A DNA stretch of 64,000 nucleotides from the NCBI RefSeq assembly GCF_003990355.1, contig NZ_CP034670.1, positions 1,612,001 through 1,676,000 on the forward strand. The letters run 5' to 3'. Below, piece after piece: positions 8,927-17,642 of this stretch. Position numbers and translations under genes: made by a program. The DNA is from Eikenella corrodens. GTDB taxonomy: Bacteria; Pseudomonadota; Gammaproteobacteria; Burkholderiales; Neisseriaceae. The notes beneath the pieces are model-generated. The model saw only the letters and a program-made list of their open reading frames with translations, was not told the origin of the DNA and ran no database searches. Position 1 is the first letter of the stretch; each line of letters opens with the position of its first letter.

Positions 8927-10690
8927 ATGACTTATCCTATCCGAAAATTCGATGCCGTTATCGTTGGCGGCGGCGGTGCCGGCCTGCGTGCGGCGCTGCA
9001 ACTTTCCAAAGCCGGCCTCAACACCGCCGTGCTCTCCAAAGTATTTCCCACCCGCTCCCACACCGTGGCCGCGCAGGGCGGCATTTCCGCCTCGCTGGGC
9101 AACGTGCAGGAAGACCGCTGGGATTGGCACATGTACGACACCGTAAAAGGCTCCGACTGGCTCGGCGACCAAGACGCCATCGAATTCATGTGCCGCCGCG
9201 CGCCCGAAGCCGTGATTGAACTGGAACACATGGGCATGCCGTTCGACCGCGTGGAGAGCGGCAAAATCTACCAGCGCCCCTTCGGCGGCCATACCGCCGA
9301 GTTCGGCAAACGCGCCGTAGAACGCGCCTGTGCCGTGGCCGACCGCACCGGCCACGCCATGCTGCACACGCTCTACCAGCAAAACGTGCGCGCCAACACC
9401 CAATTCTTCGTGGAATGGACCGCACTCGACCTCATCCGCAACGAAGAAGGCGATGCAGTGGGCATCACTGCCATGGAAATGGAAAGCGGCGATGTGTATA
9501 TCTTCCACGCCAAAGCCATCCTGTTCGCCACCGGCGGCGCCGGCCGCATCTATGCCTCTTCCACCAACGCCTTCATGAACACCGGCGACGGCTTGGGCAT
9601 CTGCGCCCGTGCCGGCATTCCTTTGGAAGACATGGAATTTTGGCAGTTCCACCCCACCGGCGTGGCCGGTGCAGGCGTGCTGATTACCGAAGGCGTGCGC
9701 GGCGAGGGCGGCATCCTGCTCAACGCCGACGGCGAACGCTTCATGGAGCGCTACGCCCCCACCGTGAAAGACCTCGCTTCGCGCGACGTCGTTTCCCGCG
9801 CCATGTCGCTGGAAATTCTGGAAGGGCGCGGCTGCGGCAAAAACAAAGACCACGTTTTGCTGAAAATCGACCACATCGGCGCAGAGAAAATCATGTCCAA
9901 GCTGCCCGGCATCCGCGAGATTTCCATCAACTTCGCCGGCGTCGATCCGATTAAAGACCCGATTCCCGTGGTGCCCACCGTGCACTACATGATGGGCGGC
10001 ATCCCCACCAACTACTTGGGCGAAGTGGTTGCGCCGAAAAACGGCAACCCCGAAGCCGTCGTGCCCGGCCTGTATGCCGCCGGCGAATGCGCCTGTGCCT
10101 CGGTGCACGGTGCCAACCGCCTCGGCACCAACTCCCTGCTCGACTTGGTGGTGTTCGGCAAATCCGCAGGCGACAGCATGATTGAGTTCATCAAGCAGCA
10201 CCCCGACATCAAACCGCTGCCCGAAAACGCCGGTACGCTCACCGAACAACGCCTGGCACGGCTCAACGGCCAAACCGGCGGCGAAAACGTGGACGTGCTG
10301 CGCGGCGAACTGCAACGCACGCTGCAACGCCACGCCGGCGTATTCCGTACCGACGCCATTCTGAAAGAAGGCGTGGACAAAGTGCTCACCCTGGTGGAAC
10401 GTGCCAAACGCACCGAAATCGGCGACAAGAGCATGGTGTGGAACACCGCCCGCATCGAAGCGCTGGAGCTCGACAACATGATGGAAGTGGCCAAAGCCAC
10501 CATGATTGCCGCCGAAGCCCGCAAAGAATCGCGCGGCGCCCACGCCTCCGACGACCACCCCGAGCGCGACGACGAAAACTGGATGAAGCACAGCCTGTTC
10601 TACTCCGCCGACAACAGCCTGGCCTACAAGCCCGTGCACACCCAGCCGCTCAGCGTGGAATACATCAAGCCCGCCAAGCGCGTTTACTAG
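8927..10690 (+). CDS. sdhA: succinate dehydrogenase flavoprotein subunit
   Basis: 587 residues. It carries covalent FAD and the succinate site of complex II. The dinucleotide-binding motif GGGGAGLRAAL is near residue 13, the FAD-linking histidine is in TRSHTVAAQGG, and the catalytic and capping regions are in QFHPTG, GEGGILLN and VHGANRLGTNSLLD. I use the ATG at 8927 (MTYPIRKFD), not one five codons upstream, because the known N-terminus begins there. It is five bases from sdhD. Confidence 0.98.
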   Translation: MTYPIRKFDAVIVGGGGAGLRAALQLSKAGLNTAVLSKVFPTRSHTVAAQGGISASLGNVQEDRWDWHMYDTVKGSDWLGDQDAIEFMCRRAPEAVIELEHMGMPFDRVESGKIYQRPFGGHTAEFGKRAVERACAVADRTGHAMLHTLYQQNVRANTQFFVEWTALDLIRNEEGDAVGITAMEMESGDVYIFHAKAILFATGGAGRIYASSTNAFMNTGDGLGICARAGIPLEDMEFWQFHPTGVAGAGVLITEGVRGEGGILLNADGERFMERYAPTVKDLASRDVVSRAMSLEILEGRGCGKNKDHVLLKIDHIGAEKIMSKLPGIREISINFAGVDPIKDPIPVVPTVHYMMGGIPTNYLGEVVAPKNGNPEAVVPGLYAAGECACASVHGANRLGTNSLLDLVVFGKSAGDSMIEFIKQHPDIKPLPENAGTLTEQRLARLNGQTGGENVDVLRGELQRTLQRHAGVFRTDAILKEGVDKVLTLVERAKRTEIGDKSMVWNTARIEALELDNMMEVAKATMIAAEARKESRGAHASDDHPERDDENWMKHSLFYSADNSLAYKPVHTQPLSVEYIKPAKRVY

Positions 10691-10783
10691 AATAAAAACA
10701 ACCATCTGGAATTTTCAGGTAGCCCTTCCATGCCGCATTGAGGCTACCTGAAAATACCGCCGCACCAAACCGAAGGAACACCC

Positions 10784-11491
10784 ATGGAAACCATCCGCCT
10801 CAAAGTGTACCGCTACAACCCCGATACCGATGCCAAGCCCTACATGCAGGACTATGAGCTCGAAATCGAACCCACCGACGTGAAGCTGCTCGACGCCATC
10901 ATGAAGCTCAAAGCCAAAGACGACAGCCTCTCCTTCCGCCGCTCCTGCCGCGAAGGCATCTGCGGCTCGGACGGCATGAACATCAACGGCAAAAACGGCC
11001 TCGCCTGCCTCACCGATATCCGCAGCCTCAAGCAGCCCATCGTATTGCGCCCCCTGCCCGGCCTGCCCGTCATCCGCGACCTCATCGTGGACATGACCCA
11101 ATTCTTCAAGCAATACCATTCCATCAAACCCTATGTGGTCAACGACAACCCTGTCGACCCGCGGCAGGAACGCCTGCAAAGCCAGGCCGAGCGTGCCGAA
11201 CTGGACGGCTTGTATGAATGCATCCTCTGTGCCTGCTGCTCCACCGCCTGCCCCTCCTTCTGGTGGAACCCCGACAAATTCGTCGGCCCCTCCGGCCTCC
11301 TAAATGCCTACCGCTTCATCGCCGACACCCGCGACACCATTACCAACGAACGTTTGGACAACCTCAACGACCCCTACCGCCTGTTCCGCTGCCACACCAT
11401 CATGAACTGCGTAGACGTTTGCCCCAAACACCTCAACCCCACCCGCGCCATCGGCAAGATCAAAGAAATCATGCTCAAACGCGTGGTATAG
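10784..11491 (+). CDS. sdhB: succinate dehydrogenase iron-sulfur subunit
   Basis: 235 residues. Three cysteine clusters are visible: the [2Fe-2S] set SCREGICGSDG plus a later Cys in GLAC, the [4Fe-4S] set CILCACCSTACP, and the [3Fe-4S] set CHTIMNCVDVCPKHLNP. It passes electrons from FAD to quinone. An inverted DUS pair (10711-10756) separates it from sdhA, the only sizable gap in sdhCDAB, and might attenuate transcription between the two. Confidence 0.98.
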   Translation: METIRLKVYRYNPDTDAKPYMQDYELEIEPTDVKLLDAIMKLKAKDDSLSFRRSCREGICGSDGMNINGKNGLACLTDIRSLKQPIVLRPLPGLPVIRDLIVDMTQFFKQYHSIKPYVVNDNPVDPRQERLQSQAERAELDGLYECILCACCSTACPSFWWNPDKFVGPSGLLNAYRFIADTRDTITNERLDNLNDPYRLFRCHTIMNCVDVCPKHLNPTRAIGKIKEIMLKRVV

Positions 11492-11595
11492 CGGATAATC
11501 TTCAGCCAGTACGGTTTTGCCCCACCTAGCCGTACTGGCTGTACTGTCTGCAGCCAGCCTCCTTATCCCCAGTTAAATAATCCCATAGCTAAGCC

Positions 11596-11856
11596 ATGCC
11601 CACCTTTGACGACACCGCCAAACGCCGCCTGCGCTTCCAAACCCGGCGCGGCCTGCTGGAGCTGGATATCCTGCTCAAGCAGTTCATGGCCGCCGAATTC
11701 GACCGCCTGAGCGATGCCGAGCTAACCGTATTCACCGAATTGCTCGCCCTACCCGACCCTGAATTATTCGCCCAACTCAACGGCCAAAACCCTGCCGCTA
11801 ATGCCGAAAGTGCAGCCTTATTGGATAAAATCCGCAGCAGCCGACGTACTGATTGA
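11596..11856 (+). CDS. sdhE: FAD assembly factor SdhE (YgfY family)
   Basis: 86 residues, a small helical protein with the RRGLLELDILL motif (residues about 17-27) that equals the RGxxE signature of SdhE, the factor that helps attach FAD to SdhA. It sits 104 bp after sdhB, as expected. In Neisseria gltA normally follows; here it does not. Confidence 0.92.
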   Translation: MPTFDDTAKRRLRFQTRRGLLELDILLKQFMAAEFDRLSDAELTVFTELLALPDPELFAQLNGQNPAANAESAALLDKIRSSRRTD

Positions 11857-12016
11857 GAGGCTGCCCTGAAAGCGTAGCTTCAATGAAATCCAAACAATAA
11901 AGTTCAGACACATAGGGCTACCTGAAAGCAGCACAGAGTTTCTACCAAGCCAAAGTTTCAGGCAGCCTTTTTCTTTACCGACCACAGCCGGTACTCAAGT
12001 ACGCCGCAAGTAACTT

Positions 12017-12138
12017 TATAGTGGATTAAATTTATAGTGGATTAAATTTAAATCAGGACAAGGCGGCGAGCCGCAGACAGTACACACGTTACGGCAAGGC
12101 GAGACAACGCTGTACTGGTTTAAATTTAATTCACTATA
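12017..12138. mobile_element. CREE with duplicated left end
   Basis: The full element is 12033-12138 (TATAGTGGATTAAATTTAAATCAGG to AATTCACTATA, CAGGAC-type orientation). Immediately before it, at 12017-12032, its first 16 bases are repeated, as if one element end had been left by an earlier event or duplicated by slippage. Confidence 0.85.
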
Positions 12139-12273
12139 ACATTCCGGTTTTCAGGTAGCCTCTTCCTTCCATCTTTCCTGTTTAATCAACAGCTCACTAT
12201 CCATCCAGCATCCTCTCTCCGCTGCCGGCCCATGCCCATCCCGCCGTGCCTACCGTAAAAGGGATTTTTCTTA

Positions 12274-12302
12274 TTGACGTTCCCCATATCGGGTCGTATT
12301 AT
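12274..12302 (+). promoter_or_regulatory. candidate sigma-70 promoter upstream of sucA
   Basis: TTGACG (12274-12279), 17 bp, TATTAT (12297-12302). Hexamers and spacing are strong. Transcription would begin about 415 bases before the sucA ATG, giving a long leader that includes the hairpin at 12647-12672. Confidence 0.5.
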
Positions 12303-12724
12303 TCAGCCGTTATACCGGCGTTTGGCAAACTTCCAGCAACATTTCTGCCGCTGCCCGGTAAACCCCTGAAACTCAACGAAAGGCCGGGCTGATTCCAGAA
12401 TCTTAGCGACAGAAAGAACAACCTTTTCAGGTAGCCGGCTTCGAGTTTTCATCATATTCCCCTCCCCGGCCATGCCACCGCGCCAGATTCTCCATTCCCC
12501 CTTTCCAGCAAATAATTTCCTGCGCCAAGCACAATCAGGCTGCCGACAAAAAGCTACCTGAAAATGCTTATTCCGAATCGCCATACTCATTTTTAGCCGC
12601 CCGCCGTGTGGCGATTCGGAATCGGCATTCGCTGCAGATAGGATAAAGGCTGCCCGCTTAGGCAGGCAGCCTGATAAGCAAGCGTGCTGCTCTTCAAACC
12701 TTCACCTTAAATAAGGATCTTGCC

Positions 12725-15541
12725 ATGATGAAAGAACAAAGTAGTTTGTCCTACCTATACGGTACCAACGTCCCGTATATTGAAGATTTGTACGAAGCCT
12801 ATCTGAGCTCCCCCGACTCCGTGGACAGCCAATGGCGGCAGTATTTCGACCAAGTGGCCGCCATGCCCGGCAACACCCCGAAAGATGTGGCGCACCGCCC
12901 GATTCAGGAAGCCTTTGCCAACTTGGCACAGCAGCGCGGCGGCGCAGCCGCAGGCGGCGTGGATTTTGCCGCCATGCAGAAGCAAGTGGCCGTGTTGAGC
13001 CTGATTTCCGCCTACCGCTCCTTGGGCAACCGCGCCGCCGACCTCAACCCGCTCGACCGCACCCATATCAGACAACTGCCCGAGCTCGATCCCAAAACCT
13101 ACGGCCTCACCGATGCCGACATGAACACGCCTTTCCATGTCGGCACCGATCTTTCAGGTAGCCCCAAGCTGCCACTGGCCGAAATCATCCGCCACCTGAA
13201 ACAAATCTATTGCGGCCCCTTGGCGCTGGAATACATGCACATTCCCGACACCGCCGAGCGCGAATGGCTGCAGGAACGTTTGGAAGCCAACGGCGCACGC
13301 CCGCAGTTTGATGCCGAAACCAAACGTCTCATCCTGAAAGAAATCACCGCCGCCGAAACCATGGAGCGCTATCTGCACACCCGCTATGTGGGCCAGAAAC
13401 GCTTCTCGCTCGAAGGCGGCGAAAGCACCGTGCCCGCGCTGAACCACCTGATTCGCGCCTCCACCGCAAAAGGCGTGCAGGAAATCGTAATCGGTATGGC
13501 ACACCGCGGCCGCTTGAACGTGTTGGTAAACACCATGGGCAAAGCCCCGCAGGCTATTTTCGACGAGTTCGAAGGCAAAGTGGACGCCAAATTCCCCAGC
13601 GGCGACGTGAAATACCACATGGGCTTCAGCTCCGACGTGCCCACCCCGCACGGCCCGGTGCACCTCTCTTTGGCCTACAACCCATCGCACTTGGAAATCA
13701 CCAACCCCGTGATTGAAGGTTCCGTACGCGCCCGCCAAGACCACCGCGGTGCCGACGGCCGCAAACAAGTGCTGCCCATCCTTACCCACGGCGACTCTGC
13801 CTTCATCGGCTTGGGCGTGAACCAAGCCACCTTCAATATGTCGCAAACCCGCGGCTACAGCACCGGCGGCACCATCCACTTCGTGATCAACAACCAAGTG
13901 GGCTTCACCACTTCCGATCCGCGCGATACCCGCTCCACCCTGTATTGCACCGACATCGCCAAGATGGTGAGCGCGCCAATTCTGCACGTGAACGGCGACG
14001 ACCCGGAAGCCGTTTGCCACGCCGCCCAAATCGCGCTGGACTACCGCACCACTTTCCATAAAGACATCGTGATCGATTTGGTGTGCTACCGCAAACTCGG
14101 CCACAACGAAGGCGACGACCCGACCCTGACCCAGCCCTTGATGTACAAACAGGTGGCCGCACACCCCGGCTCCCGTGCCGTGTATGCCGAGCAGCTGATT
14201 AAAGAAGGCGTGGTCACCAAGGAAGAAGCCGAAAAACTCATCAGCGACTACCGCGCCGCGATGGACAAAGGCGACCGCATCCAAGAAATCCTGCCCGAGC
14301 AGAAACGCGAACACGCAGTGGATTGGAGCAAATACCAGCCCATCAGCTGGCGCACTCCGGTGAAAACCGCGCTGCCTGCTGCCGAAATCAAACGCCTGGC
14401 CGAGCGCTTCACCAACATCCCGGCCGATGTGAAGCTGCACAACACCGTGAAGAAAATCATCGACAACCGCAAAGCCATGGCTGTCGGCGAGCAAGCCATT
14501 GATTGGGGCATGGCCGAAACCATCGCCTACGCCAGCCTGCTCGAAGCCGGCCACGATATCCGCATTTCCGGCGAAGACTCCGGCCGCGGCACCTTCTCGC
14601 ACCGCCACGCCGTACTGCACGACCAAAACCGTGCCGAGCGCACCGGCGGCGTGTATATCCCGCTGCAACACATCAGCGAAAAACAAGGCCGCTTCAACGT
14701 AATCGATTCCATCCTGAACGAAGAAGCCGTGATGGCCTACGAATACGGCTATGCCTCCTCCGCGCCGGAAGACCTGGTGATTTGGGAAGCCCAGTTCGGC
14801 GACTTCGCCAACGGTGCGCAAATCGCCATCGACCAGTTCATCACCTCCGGCGAAACCAAATGGGGACGCTGGTGCGGCCTCACCGTCATCCTGCCGCACG
14901 GCTACGACGGCCAAGGCCCGGAACACTCTTCCGCCCGCGTAGAACGCTGGCTGCAACTGTGTGCCGAAGAAAACATCCAAGTGCTGATGATGTCTGAAGC
15001 ATCGCAGATGTTCCACGCCCTGCGCCGCCAGATTCTGCGGCCCTACCGCAAACCGCTGGTGATTTTCATGTCCAAACGCCTGCTGCGCCTCAAAGACGCC
15101 TGCAGCCCGCTGGCCAACTTCACCGACGGCGAATTCCGCCTCGTTATCGGCGACACCGTACATGGCCGCGACCAAGACGTGAAACGCGTGATTCTGTGTG
15201 CCGGCCAGGTGTACTACGATTTGGCAAAAGCCCGCGCTGACAAAGGCTTGGAAAAAGACATCGCCATCGTTCGCGTCGAGCAGCTCTACCCCTTCCCCTA
15301 CGAAGAAGTGGCTGCCGAGCTCAAACGCTTCCCGAACGCCACCGAAATCATGTGGGCGCAGGAAGAGCCGAAAAACCAAGGCGCTTGGTACCAAATCCGC
15401 CACCGCTTGGAAAAAGTGCTCGGCGCCAACCAGCGCCTCACTACTACCAGCCGCCCGGCCAGCGCTTCGCCCGCCGTCGGCTATGCTGTGAAACACAAAG
15501 CCGGTTTGGACGGCCTGCTTGAAGACGCGATGAAGCTCTAA
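12725..15541 (+). CDS. sucA: 2-oxoglutarate dehydrogenase E1 component
   Basis: 938 residues, full length. The thiamine diphosphate-dependent E1 subunit decarboxylates 2-oxoglutarate in the TCA cycle. Landmarks: the N-terminal SYLYGTNVPYIEDLYEAYL that docks to E2, the ThDP fold with GMAHRGRLNVLVNTMGK, the ThDP-binding GDSAFIGLG region with HVNGDDPEAV, and the C-terminal transketolase-like part (SGEDSGRGTFSHRHAVLHD). AAGGA stands eight bases before the ATG. A DUS is embedded near 13153 (encodes FQVA in another frame; LSGSP in this one). Confidence 0.98.
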   Translation: MMKEQSSLSYLYGTNVPYIEDLYEAYLSSPDSVDSQWRQYFDQVAAMPGNTPKDVAHRPIQEAFANLAQQRGGAAAGGVDFAAMQKQVAVLSLISAYRSLGNRAADLNPLDRTHIRQLPELDPKTYGLTDADMNTPFHVGTDLSGSPKLPLAEIIRHLKQIYCGPLALEYMHIPDTAEREWLQERLEANGARPQFDAETKRLILKEITAAETMERYLHTRYVGQKRFSLEGGESTVPALNHLIRASTAKGVQEIVIGMAHRGRLNVLVNTMGKAPQAIFDEFEGKVDAKFPSGDVKYHMGFSSDVPTPHGPVHLSLAYNPSHLEITNPVIEGSVRARQDHRGADGRKQVLPILTHGDSAFIGLGVNQATFNMSQTRGYSTGGTIHFVINNQVGFTTSDPRDTRSTLYCTDIAKMVSAPILHVNGDDPEAVCHAAQIALDYRTTFHKDIVIDLVCYRKLGHNEGDDPTLTQPLMYKQVAAHPGSRAVYAEQLIKEGVVTKEEAEKLISDYRAAMDKGDRIQEILPEQKREHAVDWSKYQPISWRTPVKTALPAAEIKRLAERFTNIPADVKLHNTVKKIIDNRKAMAVGEQAIDWGMAETIAYASLLEAGHDIRISGEDSGRGTFSHRHAVLHDQNRAERTGGVYIPLQHISEKQGRFNVIDSILNEEAVMAYEYGYASSAPEDLVIWEAQFGDFANGAQIAIDQFITSGETKWGRWCGLTVILPHGYDGQGPEHSSARVERWLQLCAEENIQVLMMSEASQMFHALRRQILRPYRKPLVIFMSKRLLRLKDACSPLANFTDGEFRLVIGDTVHGRDQDVKRVILCAGQVYYDLAKARADKGLEKDIAIVRVEQLYPFPYEEVAAELKRFPNATEIMWAQEEPKNQGAWYQIRHRLEKVLGANQRLTTTSRPASASPAVGYAVKHKAGLDGLLEDAMKL

Positions 15542-15550
15542 AGCGCCAAC

Positions 15551-15589
15551 AGGCTACCTGAAACATGCCGAACCGTTTTCAGGTAGCCT
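15551..15589 (+). terminator. inverted DUS pair between sucA and sucB
   Basis: AGGCTACCTGAAA and TTTCAGGTAGCCT, 13 bases apart, ten bases after the sucA stop. Because sucB follows in the same direction, it may be a partial terminator or only a DUS pair. Confidence 0.4.
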
Positions 15590-15636
15590 CCTAGAACACG
15601 ATTTACCTATTTTTCAATTCACTAAAGGATAAAACC

Positions 15637-16830
15637 ATGATTATCGAAATTACCGTACCCCCGCTGCCGGAAAGCGTTACCGAAGCCACCCTGATGAGCT
15701 GGCACAAGAAGGTGGGCGACTATGTGAACCGCGACGAAAACCTGATCGACCTCGAAACCGACAAAGTTGTGCTCGAACTGCCCGCCCAGCAGGCCGGTGT
15801 GATTGTGGAAATCATCGAACAAGACGGCGCCACCGTTACCGCCGGCCAGCTGTTGGCTAAAATCGACACCGCAGCCAAAGCAGCAGAAACAGCCCCGGCT
15901 GCCGCCCAAACCCCGGCTGCCGAACCCGCAGGCCACGTGGCTGCCGCAGGCGCACAAGCAGGCGTGGCCATGCCCGCTGCCGCCAAACTGGCTGCCGAAA
16001 AAGGCGTGGACGTATCCGGCGTGCAAGGTTCTGGCCGCGACGGCCGTGTGCTGAAAGAAGACGTGGCCGCCATGCCTGCCGCCGCGCCCAAAGCCGCTGC
16101 CGCCCCGGCCGTGGCCGTACCGCTGGGCGACCGCGTGGAACAGCGCGTACCGATGAGCCGCCTGCGCCAGCGCGTGGCCGAACGCCTGCTGCAATCCCAG
16201 TCGCAAAACGCCATCCTCACCACGTTCAACGAGGTGAATATGAAGCCGATTATGGATTTGCGCGCCAAATACAAAGAGAAGTTCGAAAAACAGTATGGTG
16301 TGAAACTGGGCTTCATGTCCTTCTTCGTGAAAGCCGCCGTGGCCGCGCTGAAGAAATTCCCCGCCGTAAACGCTTCGATTGACGGCAACGACATCGTTTA
16401 CCACGGCTACTTCGACATCGGCATCGCCGTGGGCAGCCCGCGCGGCCTGGTAGTACCGATCTTGCGCAATGTGGATCAGATGAGCATTGCCGACATCGAA
16501 CTGGCCATCGTGGACTACGCCAACAAAGCCAAGAGCGGCAAAATCGCCATCGAAGACCTCACCGGCGGCACGTTCTCCATCACCAACGGCGGCACCTTCG
16601 GCTCGATGATGTCCACCCCCATCATCAACCCGCCGCAATCCGCCATCTTGGGCATGCACGCCACCAAAGAACGCGCCGTGGTGGAAAACGGCCAAGTCGT
16701 GGTGCGCCCGATGATGTATCTGGCCCTCTCCTACGACCACCGCATCATCGACGGCCGCGAAGCCGTGCTCACTTTGGTTACCATCAAAGAAGCCCTCGAA
16801 GACCCGGCCCGCCTGATTTTGGAAATCTAA
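15637..16830 (+). CDS. sucB: dihydrolipoyllysine succinyltransferase (E2 of 2-oxoglutarate dehydrogenase)
   Basis: 397 residues. Domains in order: lipoyl domain (about 1-75, with the lipoyl lysine in DLETDKVVLELPA), an Ala/Pro-rich linker, the E1/E3-binding domain (about 108-145, containing VQGSGRDGRVLKEDV), a second linker, and the catalytic acyltransferase domain to the end with LSYDHRIIDGREAV, where His and Asp are catalytic. No lpd gene follows within the window. Confidence 0.98.
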   Translation: MIIEITVPPLPESVTEATLMSWHKKVGDYVNRDENLIDLETDKVVLELPAQQAGVIVEIIEQDGATVTAGQLLAKIDTAAKAAETAPAAAQTPAAEPAGHVAAAGAQAGVAMPAAAKLAAEKGVDVSGVQGSGRDGRVLKEDVAAMPAAAPKAAAAPAVAVPLGDRVEQRVPMSRLRQRVAERLLQSQSQNAILTTFNEVNMKPIMDLRAKYKEKFEKQYGVKLGFMSFFVKAAVAALKKFPAVNASIDGNDIVYHGYFDIGIAVGSPRGLVVPILRNVDQMSIADIELAIVDYANKAKSGKIAIEDLTGGTFSITNGGTFGSMMSTPIINPPQSAILGMHATKERAVVENGQVVVRPMMYLALSYDHRIIDGREAVLTLVTIKEALEDPARLILEI

Positions 16831-16862
16831 CGGTTTCTAAAATCCAAACGCTTAGCAACATC

Positions 16863-16895
16863 AGGCTACCTGAAAACCCTTTTTTCAGGTAGCCT
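16863..16895 (+). terminator. inverted DUS pair after sucB
   Basis: AGGCTACCTGAAAA, a short C/T loop, TTTCAGGTAGCCT, followed by TACTCTTTT. Likely end of the suc transcript. A second pair at 16924-16950 is nearly loopless and sits just before rnhA. Confidence 0.6.
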
Positions 16896-16961
16896 TACTC
16901 TTTTGCCACATCAAACACAGCAAAGGCTACCTGAAACTTTCAGGTAGCCCAACCAAACACC

Positions 16962-17423
16962 ATGACCAACACCACCGTCCACCTCTACACCGACGGCGCC
17001 TGCAAAGGCAATCCCGGCCCCGGCGGCTGGGGCGTGCTGCTGCGCTACGGCCGTCATGAAAAAGAACTCTGCGGCGGCGAAGCCGACACCACCAACAACC
17101 GCATGGAGCTCACTGCCGTCATTCGCGGCCTCGAAGCCCTCAACCGCCCCTGCCAAGTAACCATCCACACCGACTCCCAATACGTGAAAAACGGCATGGA
17201 AAGCTGGATACACGGCTGGAAGAAAAATGACTGGAAAACTTCCGCCAAACAACCCGTAAAAAATGCCGAGCTGTGGCAGCAGCTCGATCAGCAAGTCGCC
17301 CGCCACCAAGTATCCTGGCAATGGGTGAAAGGCCACGCCGGCCACCCCGAAAACGAGCGCGCCGACCAACTGGCCAACCAAGGTGCCGCCAACATAGCCG
17401 GGGGCGGCAATAAACGCCAATAA
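16962..17423 (+). CDS. rnhA: ribonuclease HI
   Basis: 153 residues. It cuts the RNA strand of RNA-DNA hybrids. The four acidic catalytic residues are readable: Asp in YTDGACKGNPGPGG, Glu in NNRMELTAVI, Asp in HTDSQYVKNGM and Asp in NERADQLAN, plus the histidine in VKGHAGHPENE. Confidence 0.97.
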   Translation: MTNTTVHLYTDGACKGNPGPGGWGVLLRYGRHEKELCGGEADTTNNRMELTAVIRGLEALNRPCQVTIHTDSQYVKNGMESWIHGWKKNDWKTSAKQPVKNAELWQQLDQQVARHQVSWQWVKGHAGHPENERADQLANQGAANIAGGGNKRQ

Positions 17424-17472
17424 TCAAATTATTGGCACAACACTCCCCGCCGCCGGCCGCCCCTTCCCGCAG

Positions 17473-17501
17473 TTGGCGTTCCGCCCGCCATCTGATAGAA
17501 T
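17473..17501 (+). promoter_or_regulatory. candidate sigma-70 promoter of the greA leader
   Basis: TTGGCG (17473-17478), a 17-bp spacer, TAGAAT (17496-17501). The predicted start near 17508 is directly ahead of a strong hairpin, so the transcript would begin with structured RNA. Confidence 0.55.
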
Positions 17502-17513
17502 GGCAACTCATAC

Positions 17514-17606
17514 AGTCAATCAAAGCGCAGCTTCCCATTCTGCGTTTGATTGGCTAAAAATTTGAGTTCACAAGCCGCCGGCACTAGGCGGCTTGCATTT
17601 TTATGT
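17514..17606 (+). ncRNA. structured leader of greA, possibly a separate small RNA
   Basis: Two consecutive stem-loops follow the promoter. The first pairs CAATCAAAGCGCAG with CTGCGTTTGATTG (one bulged base, about 17518-17553). The second pairs AAGCCGCC with GGCGGCTT (about 17573-17594) and is followed by GCATTTTTATG, a plausible intrinsic terminator 40 bases before the greA ATG. In Escherichia coli a small RNA (GraL) is made from the greA leader by termination; the arrangement here is analogous, though the sequences are not obviously related. Confidence 0.5.
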
Positions 17607-17642
17607 AAAAACGGCTGCCCCGCAGCCCTTGTGGAGAAAATC

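Larger units (their letters stand above)
11857..12724. other. long intergenic region between sdhE and sucA
   Basis: 868 bp without a convincing gene. It holds an imperfect DUS stem with a T-run (about 11927-11970) that could end the sdh transcript, a CREE with a duplicated end (12017-12138), a host DUS near 12152, a strong sigma-70-like promoter (12274-12302), further DUS copies, and a GC hairpin with 8-bp AGGCTGCC/GGCAGCCT arms (12647-12672) before sucA. The gltA gene expected here is absent. An open frame at 12303-12590 on the minus strand is built from DUS and repeat sequence and is not called. Confidence 0.65.

Noticed and set aside
12303..12590. 95-codon minus-strand frame between sdhE and sucA
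   Set aside because: It is built partly from translated DUS (KHFQVAF, SRLPEK), has no ribosome site and no family features, and overlaps the promoter region of sucA.
13154..15496. Very long open frame on the minus strand opposite sucA (about 780 codons)
   Set aside because: It mirrors the codon pattern of sucA in GC-rich DNA, has His/Val/Gly-biased composition and no motif. The same holds for long antisense frames opposite sdhA (8894-10705), dapA/bamC (2460-3947), mutY/rlmL (21114-22469) and dinG (45479-46711).
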